Source: Paulinella micropora
Taxonomy: Eukaryota; Cercozoa; Imbricatea; Euglyphida
Direction: 5' to 3'
Length of the DNA: 30,491 bases
Assembly: GCA_009731375.1 (NCBI GenBank)
Contig: BJOX01000231.1
Span: forward strand, 227,815-258,305
The position numbers and the translations under genes were made by a program. The notes below the pieces were generated by a model, which did not search any database, had not been told where the DNA came from, and saw only the letters and a program-made list of their open reading frames with translations. Below are positions 10,938 to 21,219 of this stretch, one piece after another; positions within the stretch are counted from its first letter, which is position 1; every line of letters starts with the position of its first letter.

Positions 10938-12148
10938 TCTAGCAGCAGCGATGAGAACCAACCCGAGTTCACTGACGAGCAGAAGCGCGCCGAGGCAGAA
11001 CAGGCAGTGGCAGCGCTGGAGAGGGCGGAGCAAGCGATGGCCGTCGCCCGCAAAACGTCGCAGGATGAGCTGTTTGAAGAGTTGTCTCGATTCGGGGGGA
11101 GATGGCGGCTGCTTGCGGTGGATGCGCAAGCCGACGTGATTGCTTTGGAGGAGTTGCTGCTGACTCAGGAGCTGATGGCGCAAGTTAACGTGGCCAAGCT
11201 TGACCTACTGGCTTACCGCAAGGACCCTGCGCTGCTCAAGACGGTGTCGGAATGGACTGCTAAGACCCGAGCGCTGCAGCTGAGGCGAGAGGAACGCCTG
11301 GCTCAGGGACGAGGGGAAGAGTCTGGGCCAGAGGAAGCAGAAGCGGAACGAGACTGGGGCGAGCTAATGATGGCCCTGCAGGAGCTGCTGGAGCAGTGGA
11401 CGGAACTACAAGAGAAAAGGCTGCAGACGGCCGGCCGCTTTGCTTTGGACGCTTTGCGAGCCCAGGATCTCATGTCGCCACCAGGTCTGGCCTGGCTGGA
11501 ACGGCTCCTGGCGGCACGTGAAGCAACCCTGGTGCAAGCTCTAGAAGCCCATGAACTCAGCGGCACCGATGAGCACCTGGTAAATATCATGCTGCAGCTA
11601 GGTCGCGACTGGAGGAACCAACCGCAATTTCAACCGACCATACGTCTGTTCGACCGTCTGTCTGCCGATGGCGCATCGGTTTTAGACGACACAGCTAGGT
11701 TGCTGCTGGAAAGACTGCTGGTGGAGGAAGATCTAGTGTTAGAGGCCGCAACGCAACAGTTGCTAGCTGCCTTGAGCGACCAACCGCAAACATCAGGCGA
11801 AGATGCAGAGAAGTCAGATCCAGCTGCAGCAGCAGCAGCAGAAGGAGAAGAAGGAGAAGGAGAGCGCAAGCAAGAGCAGGCAGAGGACGAGGAGGGTGCG
11901 CGAGTGCAAAAGACGTATGCGGCCTGGCTGGAGTATGTGGATAGTTTGGCGCATATCCTGCGGAAGAGGGCTCCGGCGGGCCAGCCGTTGCCAGCCCTCG
12001 CCTCACCCCTGCAGGCGGCCAGGCTCAAAGCTCGTCTTCTCCGGAAAGAGGGACAGCTCACCCGCTCCGAGTATGCCTACCTCACCGACAAGGTTTTACA
12101 CGAGAAGGCTGACGATGTTGTCCTGGATGCCATGCTAGCGGAGCACAG
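10938..12148 (+). CDS. Large exon A of the helical-repeat protein
   Basis: TTTGCAG acceptor; 403 codons plus two bases (AG) completing Arg across the next intron. It starts [17 protein letters not shown]. Module 1 has [10 protein letters not shown] (Trp at 11103), then [14 protein letters not shown] Glu/Arg-rich helix follows. Module 2 has [10 protein letters not shown] (Trp at 11610), then [18 protein letters not shown] poly-Ala and acidic linker lies near 11818-11905. The last segment, [14 protein letters not shown] then [16 protein letters not shown], is another module half. Composition is GC-rich and free of repeats apart from the linker. No transmembrane segment or signal peptide is seen. 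Predicted soluble; function unknown. Confidence 0.93.
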
Positions 12149-12220
12149 GTCCATTCTTTCTATTCTATCCTATTGTATTGTATTGTATTGTATTGTATTG
12201 TATTGTATTGTATTGTATAG
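12149..12220. repeat. 72-nt in-frame (TATTG)n intron
   Basis: GAGCACAG then GTCCATTCTTTC, a (TATTG) array, and TATTGTATAG. The length is 24 codons with no stop, so retention would insert a Cys-Ile-Val-Leu-Tyr repeat without shifting frame. I call it an intron because it is a microsatellite with GT-AG borders, like the others here. Confidence 0.75.
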
Positions 12221-15200
12221 GTCGGGAAGTGCACAATCGAGCAACGACGCGGATGACGCTGCCGCTACGACCGTCACTCCATCCGCGGCTGATTCGGCCG
12301 AAACAACGACGGATACGGCCGATACGAGCAGCGGGCCGGCTAAGCCATCCCCGCAGCAGAAAGCTGAAGTAGAGCTGCTGGAGAACTTAGCCCATCTGGC
12401 CTGTCGTTGGCGCCGCCTCAGCCCCTGGGCCGGCGTGGTCGGGCTGCTGGAGGAGCTTCGGCGAGGGCACTGGCTGTGCTACGAGGAGTGGGAGGCGTTG
12501 GAGCTGTGGATCTACCGAGAAGACCCGCAGCTTGTCAAAGAACTCGAGACGGTCCAAACCGCCTTGGGCCTCTGGGGTACTATCGAAACCTGGGCCCTAG
12601 AGCTTCTTCCTAGGCTCCACATGTTTCTCGAAGCGAAGCTAGGAAGAGCCTTGATGGCGCATCTCCCCCTGTTGGAAAAGCTAGTGCATCGAGTGTGGCG
12701 AGAACGGCCTGAGCTTTCTGTGGCTGATAAGCAGCATGTCTTGCATATGCTCAATGGACGACTGCAGCCCAATGGACTCAACTCAGATTTACAGGACCTG
12801 TCTCCTCACCCTGCTTTGCTGGCTGCTTACCAAGAGCTGAGCGATGTCGTCAACCCGCTCGTCCTCACCAGCAAGATCAAGCAGAAGGACACCAGCACCA
12901 GCATGCCAACAGCTACCACTGCAGCTGCAGCAGCAACCTCGGCCAGCTCCGCCGCCGCGGCTCCCAATGCAGAAGGGGGAGGAGAGAGACAGGAGGAGCC
13001 ATTGCCGGCACGCGAACTCCGCCTTCTCCGACTTGTAGCGGGCGGCGCGAGTCCTGGCGCCGTGGACGTCGCGAGGGAGTTCCAACTCTTACACCTGGGA
13101 AATCCCCCCCGCCTCGTTTCGGGACCCGAGGAGGAGGGTCTTGGGGAAGACGATGTGGTAGATGAGCCCGTGGATGAGGAAGGTCAACAGGGTGTCATCG
13201 AAGTCCAGGAGCAAAAACTTGCGCGCAACCTTGACCAAGCCTGGGCTGAGTTCTCTGACACTGTCTTACGCATCGGGGCTAGCTGGCGAAGGGAAGGCCA
13301 GAGCTTGCACACGGTCAATAAGCTGGGTGCCATGCCAAGCATCTCCCAAGCGCTGCTGCCGTTTCTGCAGCACCTGCATCAGACAGGCTTTCTCTTAACC
13401 AGTGAGTTGGAGGAGGCGGAGATGTTGGTGCTGCGGGCACACCACTTACAGACGGACCCGCCCCTAGAGCCCGACGCACCTCAGTTGCACCCGGATGATG
13501 AGGCAGAGGATGCGCTACTCTGGAACGAAGCCTGCGCTCTCGCCACGGACCTGAATGTCATGGAGACATCGCCGGAAATGCTTCAGAGCCTTCTCTGGCC
13601 CCCCTTGTGCGAGTTCGTTCACGCTTGGATACGTCGACACCAGGAGATCCGCCTGGTGAACTTTTCGCTGCAGGCGCGCCAATACATCCAGCGCAGGCTG
13701 GACTTCAAGCAGCTTGCTCCCAGCTCCGCCCGCTACCTGTTTTCCTTACTGCCCAGCGCGCAAGAGTTGTCCGCGAGGCAGCAGGCGTTTAAGACGTCTT
13801 TCCTGGGGCAGCCCTGGAAGAAAGTCAAGGTTGGCGATGAAGTGAGGTGGGACTGGACGGCGCCGGAGCTGGTGCCGGCCCACCCGGTCCTGATGGCGTT
13901 CTTTGCCTGCTACGAGCAGACCAAGGAGGCCAACGAGCTCTACGAGTCAGTGCTGATGCTAGGCAATTCTTGGCACCGCCACGATCACCCTCTGAACCGC
14001 GGCTTGCTCGAGCTGCTGCAGGCCTTACGGGAGGCAGGCGCATTGGGTGACGCAGGCTTTCAGCACGCAGAATCACTGGTGCAGGAGGGCCACCGGGATC
14101 TACTGGAGGCGTTTCAGGAATACGCGAAAGTCCTGTCCAGCCCGGCTACACAATCTCCTAGGCGTAACGGCTCCGGACAGGCCGGAGCAGCAGGCGAAAC
14201 GGTGGAGGAGAAGGACGAGGAGGAGGAGGAGAAGGACGAGGAAGAGGAGGAGGAGGAGGGTGAGGCTGACAGGGAAGGCATGAGCCTGCCCCTGCGCGTG
14301 ATGAAGAAACACAGGGAGCAGGAGGCCTGGGTCGACTTCCATACATCGTTGGACGCCATTCTGGAGGCGCATGTCGGTCAAGGCCTAAACGGCCACCTCT
14401 CCGCTATCGACCGCCTGCTCAACCAAACGCGCGCGCAAAATGCCCTCAGCTTAGCCCAGCTGGCTTACTTGAGACAGCTGCGACACAACCGACGTGGCCA
14501 GGCGCTGTTGCAGGGGGCACTGTTGGGCGAGCTGCGACGCTGTCGAACAGGCCCGAGTGACGCGATCGAAGCTGGGTGGCTCAGTCAGGCTCGGTTTCTG
14601 GGCGCTGGTGGTGGCCACGGTTCTGAACCATCTCCAGAAGCGGACAAAGAGGCTGTAGCAGATCAGGTAGATGAGAAAGGCCTGACACGACTGCAGCAGA
14701 CGCTTCTGGCCTTGGCCAATCAATGGCGCACAGAACGGAGTGCAGGCAAAAGACTGCTAAGTTACTTAGAAAAGATTCAGGAGGCTGGTCTCGCCACCCA
14801 CGCCGAGTTCGAAATACTCGAACGCATGGTGTATGAGGGCAGTCAGGAGCTATTCGTCGCATTCCAGCGCCACAGGGACCTCGATGCTGGAGCCTTCTTG
14901 GACCAAAAAATGCACGAGGCCATGTCAGACGGCCAAGCTGCTGCGGGGCTATCTGCGTCTGGTGAGGAGTATCAGTTCAGCTTCAGTGGGGTCGGTCGTG
15001 GCCTACCTGTATACCGTAAACACTCAAGGAGGGGCGGGTCGCCCACCTCCGACTGCAACTCCATCACACGTACTGAGGATGGGCATGGCAAGGATCCACG
15101 CTCAGACGAGGAACTTACAGACGAAGAGCGAGTCATTCTTGAGGAGAGCGAGCGAGTCATTCTTGAGGAGAGTGAGCCAGAAGGCGAGAAAGAGAAAGAG

Positions 15201-17016
15201 TCCTCATCGCCTGCCGCGCCAGGGAAAGAAGACAAGGAGAAACATACTCAGGTTGTAGTAGTATCTGAGGAGAAGACCTCTGCACTTGAAGGGACAGCGG
15301 ACACAGCAACGGTACCAGCGCCCTCGGCTACGTCATCATTATCAAAACCTACATTCGCTATTACATTCGACAAAACAGAGGAAGGAGGAGAAGAAGGAAA
15401 GCAAGAAGATAAGCAAGAGCAAAAACAAGAGAGTGGGCCTGATGCAGCACTGTGGCCGGAAGCGAAACAGAGTCGCCTGTTGTCGGTCCTGGAAGAGGAG
15501 AAAGACGGAGAAGCGGTGGGCAGTCCGGGCCAGATGTACCGCAAACTGCGCTTGACTTTGCCCTTGTCGCCCCGGCCGAAACAGGACCCGGTGCCCCCGG
15601 GGGAGGAGGAAGAAGACGAGGAGGAAGAGGACGAAGACAAGGTTGACCACGAGGAGCTCAGTACGATTTCAGAAGACGTAGCGCTATCGGAGGAGAGTGC
15701 GGCGACCGCTCTGCAGAAAGTACGACACATGCTGAAAGAAGGCCTTCCCAACGCGTCACCGCCTTCCGACCCCTCCCCCGCCAAAGATAAAAGTGAGTTG
15801 AGTCCGAGCTCGGCCGCCGCTGTCGATTCAGTCTTCTTTCCAGGACGAAGGGGGTCTGGAGACTCTCGTTCTGGACGAAGGGGGTCTGAAGACTCTCATT
15901 CTGAGGATTCGGCTTCTTCTTCGAGCACACGAGGGGGAGGCACACGTAAGGGCCGCAATAAGCGTAAGAGCAAAGGTGCCACCTCTAGCAATAGTTCAAC
16001 AAGCGGCAGTGAAAATCGCTCACGCAGAAATTCCGCAGCGTGTTCCGATTGCTCTTCGCCCATCGTGCCAATGCGGCGCATACAGGTTCGGGCCACAGGC
16101 AACCCCGTGGGAGACGATGCCTTGCAGCGGGTCTGGAGCGCCGTAGGGGCAGTCCTCGGGCGCGAGCTGGCAAGGCTGCGACAAGAAAAGGCAGGGAATG
16201 CACAGCGCTTCATCACTGCCCTTCGCGACGCAAAGGTCATGGGCGCTGCCGACTTCTATTACTTGATGGACCTGTGCAACGGGCAGGACGAAGTCTTATT
16301 CTCCATGTCTTTTCCGGACGAGGACGAAGGCGTAGACAGTGTATTAATGTTAAGAGAGGCCGGACCCCTCACGGACTCCCTGTTACGATTGGGTCGAAAG
16401 TGGCGAAGGAGGAGGGGGGACCCGCAACACGATCCCCAAGGCAAGTTGTTTAAGTTGACTAGTGCTTTGCTGAGCCTACTTAGCGAACTGGCGGAAAGAT
16501 ACCAGCTTGCTTCGACTCAACTGGATGCTGCAGAGGTGCTTTTGTACCAAAGAGATATGATCCTGCTGGCGGCGGCTTACCTGGCCACCAAGGCTGTACC
16601 TTCCAGTAAAGTCCCTCAGAAGCCCCCTGGCGTGCCCCGCCAAAACTCCTTGGCTGTTATCGCGGCACCGCGTGACACCCCATTACCTGCCGAGGGCTTC
16701 GCAACAGGGCTTTTGGCTTTCGAAGATAACAAACTGCTTGACAAGTTGCGGTTACCTGAGGAGGGACAGGAGCCCGACGCCGCTCTCAGCGAATTCTTGA
16801 CAGTGTTTGACCGGCGAGTACGTTGGCAAGAAAGACACACTCTACAACGTATCACACAGCTTGCCATCTCGAAGTTGCGTGCCACCCCGAACCGGCTAAC
16901 CCGGGCGGGCCACGCCTACTTGTCTAGCCTTTTGCCGGCGTACGGGCCGCTGGTACCATCAAGTGTCCGCGCGCCCAAGAGCTTGTTCGGGCCGGCGGTG
17001 CCACCTGCGGAGGGAG
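12221..17016 (+). CDS. Large exon B of the helical-repeat protein
   Basis: 4,796 nt. One base completes Arg, 1,598 codons follow, and one base remains before donor GTACGTAAGT. WRR-type module halves occur at about 12390 (LAHLACRWRRLSPW), 13265 (VLRIGASWRREG), 13955 (VLMLGNSWHRHD), 14705 (LLALANQWRTER) and 16380 (LLRLGRKWRRRR). Each is followed by a GxL...E...L half, for example LCYEEWEALELWIYREDP. Related helical segments without WRR lie near 13500-13790, 14320-14560 and 16120-16320. Linkers are acidic (14200-14275, 15595-15650) or Ser/Arg/Gly-rich (15835-16075). In-frame tandem duplications lie at 15129-15176 (RVILEESE twice) and 15843-15902 (GRRGS[GE]DS[RH]S twice). Family and function not recognised. 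Confidence 0.93.
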
Positions 17017-17611
17017 GTACGTAAGTAGGTAAAGTAAAGTAGGTAAGTAAGTAGGTAAGTAAGTAAGGAAGTAAGTAGTAAGTAAGTAGGTAAGTAAGTA
17101 AGTAAGTAAGTAAGTAGGTAAGTAAGTAAGTAGGTAAGCAAGATAGCGTCAGCACGCCTGCCCAGGGGCTGAGACAAGTAAGTAAGTAAGCAAGTAAGGA
17201 AGGAAGGAAGGAAGTAAGTAAGGAAGGAAGTAAGGAAGGAAATAAGGAAGGAAGGAAGGAAGGAAGGAAGGAAGGAAGTAAGGAAGTAAAACAGTAAGTA
17301 AGTAAGGAAGGAAGGAAGGAAGGAAGGAAGGAAGTAAGTAAGGAAAGAAGTAAGTAAGGAAGGAAGTAATTAAGTAAGGAAGGAAGGAAGTAAGCAAGTA
17401 AGTAAGCAAGTAAGTAAGTAAGTAAGTAAGTAAGGAAGTAAGTAAGGAAGGAAGGAAGGAAGTAAGTAAGTAAGTAAGTAGGAAGTAAGGAAGTAAATAA
17501 GTAAGTAAGTAAGTAAGTAAGGAAAGAAGTAAGGAAGTAAGTAAGTTAAGTGAGTACGTAAGTAAGTAAGTAAGGAAGGAAATAAGTAAGTAGAGAAGGA
17601 GGAGGAGGAGA
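17017..17611. repeat. GTAA/GGAA intron array with a 35-nt unique island
   Basis: Begins GTACGTAAGTAGG and continues as GTAA, then GGAA/GTAA mixtures to the gap at 17612. A non-repeat island at 17143-17177 is bordered by GCAAG and GTAAGTAAG and could be read as a 35-nt exon (SVSTPAQGLRQ). Including it breaks the frame into 17831-17922 and leads to a stop in 18201-18252, so at most it is a poison cassette. Confidence 0.75.
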
Positions 17612-17707
17612 NNNNNNNNNNNNNNNNNNNNNNNNNNNNNNNNNNNNNNNNNNNNNNNNNNNNNNNNNNNNNNNNNNNNNNNNNNNNNNNNNNNNNNNNN
17701 NNNNNNN
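17612..17707. other. Assembly gap (96 N)
   Basis: N run inside the intron; repeat content on the left suggests an unresolved GGA/GGAA array. Confidence 0.95.
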
Positions 17708-17753
17708 GGGGTCTGACGTGTGAAAAGGTTTATGTATATGTATACGTTCATAG

Positions 17754-17797
17754 GGGGGAAGAACAAAGGAGAACAAGAGGAGGAGGAGGAGGAGATG
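17754..17797 (+). pseudogene. Upstream copy of the 5' edge of exon 17831-17922
   Basis: TATACGTTCATAG then GGGGGAAGAACAAAGGAG and (GAG)n parallels TATACGTACGTAG then GGGGCATGGACAAGGGAG and (GAG)n of the true exon. Acceptor and 5' part were copied together; no donor follows. Confidence 0.65.
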
Positions 17798-17830
17798 TTT
17801 ATAGGAATATGTACATGTATACGTACGTAG

Positions 17831-17922
17831 GGGGCATGGACAAGGGAGAAAAAGAGGAGGAGGAGGAGGAGCAGCTATTGGAACCTAGTCTATGCTCCCC
17901 GGGGGATGAGCGCTGGAGATTG
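17831..17922 (+). CDS. Exon: acidic segment [18 protein letters not shown]... RWRL
   Basis: 92 nt after GTACGTAG. Two bases complete Gly with the last base of the large exon, then 30 codons, ending AGATTG followed by GTGTGTATG. The direct phase match to 17016 shows that no intervening exon is needed. Confidence 0.78.
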
Positions 17923-18010
17923 GTGTGTATGTGTGTGTGTGTGTGTGTATCTATGTATGCAGTCATCTATGTATCATATGTCTATGTTATGCATGTAACA
18001 ATGACGTATC

Positions 18011-18073
<63 letters not shown>

Positions 18074-18090
18074 CTATCTATCTATCTATC

Positions 18091-18143
<53 letters not shown>

Positions 18144-18144
18144 A

Positions 18145-18178
<34 letters not shown>

Positions 18179-18200
18179 CCTACTTACCTACCTATCTTAG
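17923..18200. repeat. TG, TATG and CTAT intron
   Basis: Begins GTGTGTATG with a TG run, short unique sequence to 18010, then (CTAT)n and CTAC. Ends CTATCTTAG. Confidence 0.85.
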
Positions 18201-18252
18201 GCTCTTCACCAATATGATGATGATGGGGACCTCAACAAGCTTGTAGAAGACG
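18201..18252 (+). CDS. Exon: [17 protein letters not shown] segment
   Basis: 52 nt from CTTAG to GAAGACG followed by GTTCTCTC. 17 codons plus one base. Phase 0 in, phase 1 out, joining the exon at 18508 through Gly. Confidence 0.82.
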
Positions 18253-18326
<74 letters not shown>

Positions 18327-18327
18327 T

Positions 18328-18367
<40 letters not shown>

Positions 18368-18445
18368 NNNNNNNNNNNNNNNNNNNNNNNNNNNNNNNNN
18401 NNNNNNNNNNNNNNNNNNNNNNNNNNNNNNNNNNNNNNNNNNNNN

Positions 18446-18486
<41 letters not shown>

Positions 18487-18507
18487 TTCCTCGCTCTCTC
18501 TCATCAG
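18253..18507. repeat. (CT)n intron with gap and 41-nt poly-C
   Basis: (CT)n to 18367, a 78-N gap at 18368-18445, then 41 consecutive C at 18446-18486 and CTCTCTCATCAG. The pyrimidine tract before the acceptor is unusually long. Confidence 0.88.
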
Positions 18508-18581
18508 GTGCTTCTCGTGCCCGGGAGTGGCGACGCTCATTGGATGCGGAACAAAAGGCCATTCTACGCTTCTTCACTCAG
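18508..18581 (+). CDS. Exon: ASRAREWRRSLDAEQKAILR segment
   Basis: 74 nt after CATCAG: two bases complete Gly, then 24 codons ending FFTQ before GTATGTATA. EWRRSL recalls the WRR motif. Confidence 0.87.
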
Positions 18582-18768
18582 GTATGTATATATGTACGTA
18601 TGTATGTACGCATGTATGTATGTATGTATGTATGTATGTATGTACGTATGTATGTATGTATGTATGTATGTATGTATGTATGTATGTATGTCTGTATGTA
18701 TGTATGTTTGTATGTATGAATTTATGTATGTATGTATGGTTGTATGTATGTATGCATGCATGTTCGCA
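18582..18768. repeat. (GTAT)n start of intron
   Basis: The donor GTATGTATA runs straight into a GTAT/GTAC array. Confidence 0.88.
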
Positions 18769-19020
18769 AGGCTTCGGTTGAGGTGGGGTGGGGCATTGTG
18801 TCTCAGTGTGTATGTCATGTGACAGCTGCGTTAGGCTTCGGTTGAGGTGGGGTGGGCATTGTGTCCCAGTGTGTGTGTCATGTGACAGCCGCGTTAGGCT
18901 TCGGTTGAGGTGGGGTGGGGGGGGGGTTGTGTATGTCATGTGACAGCCGCGTTAGGCTTCGGTTGAGGTGGGGTGGGGGGGATTGTGTCCCATTGTGTAT
19001 GTCATGTGGCATGACACACG
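18769..19020. repeat. 58-64-bp tandem repeat, four copies
   Basis: Units start at 18769, 18833, 18896 and 18954 with AGGCTTCGGTTGAGGTGGGG and end with a GTCATGTGACAGC-like part. The G-run in each unit varies in length (up to ten G). Intronic and not in a coding frame. Confidence 0.88.
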
Positions 19021-19099
19021 TGTGGTGGATTGTGTACGCGTACTATGTATGTATGTAATATAATATACACCGTATGTATGTGTGTTATGTTATGTTTAG

Positions 19100-19156
19100 T
19101 ACTCACAACGCGCCAAGCGTCGTCAGCAACTGCGCCGACGTCGTGTCGCCAGCATC
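19100..19156 (+). CDS. Exon: basic segment YSQRAKRRQQLRRRRVASI
   Basis: 57 nt, 19 codons, phase 0 at both ends, between ATGTTTAG and GCATC followed by GTAATTATAGC. Strongly basic; an RNA/DNA-contacting or nuclear-localisation role is possible but not shown. Confidence 0.85.
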
Positions 19157-19350
19157 GTAATTATAGCTATCCTATCTATCCTATCTATCTATCCTATCTA
19201 TCTTTCCTAATCTATCTATCCTATCTATCTATCCTATCTATCTATCCTATCTATCTATCCTATCTATCTATCCTATCTATCTATCCTATCTATCTATCCT
19301 ATCTATCTATCCTATCTATCTATCCTATCTATCTATACTATCTATCTATC
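19157..19350. repeat. CTATC/CTAT intron array
   Basis: GTAATTATAGC followed by ATCCTATCTATCT units of about 12 bp, a higher-order form of CTAT. Confidence 0.85.
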
Positions 19351-19377
19351 CTGCGCCGACGTCGTGCCGCCAGCATG
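19351..19377 (+). pseudogene. Copy of the 3' edge of exon 19100-19156 with donor
   Basis: CTGCGCCGACGTCGTGCCGC then CAGCATG, followed by GTCATGATAGC. In the exon frame it reads LRRRRAASM against LRRRRVASI. No acceptor. Confidence 0.75.
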
Positions 19378-19533
19378 GTCATGATAGCTAGCTAGCTATC
19401 CTATCTATCTATCTATCTATCTGTCTATCTATCTGTGAAACTGCGTTCCTTTGCAAGGACTACATTCCTTTGCGACATCTCATCTATCTATCTATCTGTC
19501 TATCTGTCTATCTATCTATCTATCTATCTATCT
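19378..19533. repeat. CTAT arrays around a short unique island
   Basis: The island 19435-19478 contains two TTCCTTTGC motifs and ends GCGACATCTCATC, resembling the CGATATCTCATC tail of the interspersed repeat. It may be a remnant of a related element. Confidence 0.6.
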
Positions 19534-19822
19534 GGAATAAAACCCACAGTGCTCTGTCGGTTGATACTAGACTGTCGAACAGTCTCGAAACTCCATCTGC
19601 TTACTGGGTCCTCTGTAATGGAGGCGGGAGCTCTTTCTGCAAGGGGCGCTTATGGAACGAGCCCTGGCCCCGCCTGGTACTAGGGAGATTTGGTATCGCC
19701 TGTATCAGTCCCTTCCGTGCAAACATCACGGCTTAGCTGGGCATCGGGTTAATACTTTACCCACAGACTTCCTTGGTTGACGAAATCAGAAGCTCCTTTT
19801 TTCTGACATTAGTCGATATCTC

Positions 19823-19825
<3 letters not shown>
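19534..19825. mobile_element. Interspersed repeat family, copy 3 (5'-truncated)
   Basis: Matches the last ~290 bp of 8224-8595, starting at GGAATAAAACCCACAG directly after a CTAT array and ending CTCATC before (TATC)n. Truncation at the 5' side with an intact 3' side fits target-primed retroposition. Confidence 0.75.
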
Positions 19826-19907
<82 letters not shown>

Positions 19908-19996
19908 ACTTACCTATCTTTGAAATAATTTATCCACCTATCTACCTACCTATCTACCTACCTACCTACCTACCTCCCTGCCTACCTGCCTCTCAG
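19826..19996. repeat. (TATC)n and CTAC with acceptor
   Basis: (TATC)n tail of the interspersed repeat, a short unique AATAATTTATCC piece, CTAC units, then GCCTCTCAG. Confidence 0.85.
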
Positions 19997-20341
19997 GCTG
20001 CGTCAGATATCGATGTGGAGGAGGGTAACGAGGAGGAGAAGGACCGACTGGAGAGCAGCCAGCAAAACAGCGAAGATTCTCTGCTAAGCGCGGCGGGAGG
20101 AGATGAGGCTGGGGGAAGGCGGGCTGAGATCACTTGGCTATCTGCTCCGGCCATGGAATTGCTTGAGCTCTGTGTGTTTCGCAAGGACTCCGCCTTGTTC
20201 GAGGCGGTGAAGCAGTGCGAGGCGTCTGAGCGGGACCCCTTGCTCTGGCAAAAGGCTTGGCGGGTTGCTCAGGAGAGGGTCGACGCGATCCTGAAGAATG
20301 AAAGCGAGGAAACCAACGTGCCCGCGGCCAGCGCCAGCCTG
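19997..20341 (+). CDS. Exon: 115-residue segment with a module half
   Basis: 345 nt, phase 0 at both ends, from CTCTCAG to AGCCTG followed by GTAGTAG. Acidic start (DIDVEEGNEEEKDRLES), then ITWLSAPAMELLELCVFRKD and SALFEAVKQC, a clear match to LCYEEWEALELWIYRED and PQLVKEL in the large exon. Confidence 0.9.
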
Positions 20342-20350
20342 GTAGTAGTT
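20342..20350. promoter_or_regulatory. 5' splice site abutting a foldback element
   Basis: Donor GTAGTAGTT lies nine bases before the CACAG end of the foldback element. Confidence 0.6.
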
Positions 20351-20522
20351 CACAGTCAAGCAAAATCCTGGAAGTTTCCCCGGAAACTTTACTGAATTCG
20401 GGTGATTTCCTGGGAAGTTTGCGGGAAATCACCCGAATTCAGTAAAGTTTCCGGGAAATGCCGGGAAATCACCCGGATTCAGTAAAGTTTCCGGGGAAAC
20501 CTCCAGGATTTGCTTTACTGTG
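20351..20522. mobile_element. CACAG-ended foldback (MITE-like) element
   Basis: 172 bp. The outer ends CACAGTCAAGCAAAATCCTGG and CCAGGATTTGCTTTACTGTG are inverted repeats of about 60 bp, continuing through AAACTTTACTGAATTCGGGT. A third partial copy of the arm sits inside. Flanking GTT on both sides (20348-20350 and 20523-20525) could be a 3-bp target duplication. CAC ends plus a 3-bp duplication recall CACTA-type transposons, but this is a weak link. Confidence 0.75.
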
Positions 20523-20844
20523 GTTGCCATTAGTTGTTGTTGTTGTTGTTGGGTGTTGTTTTCTTGCTTTTTGTGGCTTGTGGTTTTTTCTTTTTTTTTT
20601 TTCCTTATTGTTATTGTTGGTATTTGTTTTGGCTACTTTTCCTGGCTATTGCAATCGCTTTTGAAATTGTCTTTTTATTTTTATTGTTATACATATACGT
20701 ATATATATATATATATAATTGTCCTAGTCCAGCCGTCCGCGTCAACTGACGTCCTTGTTCTCGTCACTATTCTCTCTGGAATTCGTCATTTTTATTCTTG
20801 CCCTTTGTTATTTTCGATGTTTTTTTTTTTTTTTTTTTTTTTTT
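20523..20844. other. T-rich intronic sequence
   Basis: GTT repeats, T-rich tracts, a short (TA)n and a run of 26 T ending at 20844. No gene seen. Confidence 0.7.
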
Positions 20845-21000
20845 AAATCGGTCACCTCCACAAAATGTGATCAGGTTACCGGTAAAACTACATATGCGGC
20901 GCGCCAAATTTGACGTGTTTTGCGGGCTCGCCGGCCCGGCTCCGGCTCGCCCGCAAAACACGCCAAATTTGTGGCTAGCCGCATAATATACTATTCTCAG
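20845..21000. mobile_element. Double-hairpin element, copy 1; supplies the next acceptor
   Basis: Two adjacent hairpins. The first (about 20848-20887) pairs CGGTCACC with GGTTACCG around CCACAAAATGTG. The second (about 20892-20990) pairs ATGCGGC and AAATTTGACGTGTTTTGCGGGC-type arms around a GC-rich loop. Copies: 22948-23095 (same strand) and 23450-23598 (opposite strand). The end of the copy, ATACTATTCTCAG, is the 3' splice site of the next exon. Confidence 0.85.
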
Positions 21001-21219
21001 GCCCCCTCCGCCCCCGTCAAGGTGACCTCACCCCTCAAATCGCTGGAGGAGCTTCTTTTCACCTTCTCTCAAGAAGATTACTGGCCATTGGCTGACCACC
21101 AGTACCTGCTCTGCCTCCTCAAGAAAAGCACCGTAGAGGAGAAGCGAGGCGGCCCTAGCGCAAGCCCAAACCGCGCAAGCAAAGCTGCGTCGAGTAGTGC
21201 CACCGCCGCCGAGGACGCC
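21001..21219 (+). CDS. Exon: 73-residue segment with a module half
   Basis: 219 nt, phase 0 at both ends, from TTCTCAG to GACGCC followed by GTCTTTACC. Contains [20 protein letters not shown] then [16 protein letters not shown], like LLSYLEKIQEAGLATHAEFE. Ends in a Ser/Ala linker. Confidence 0.88.
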
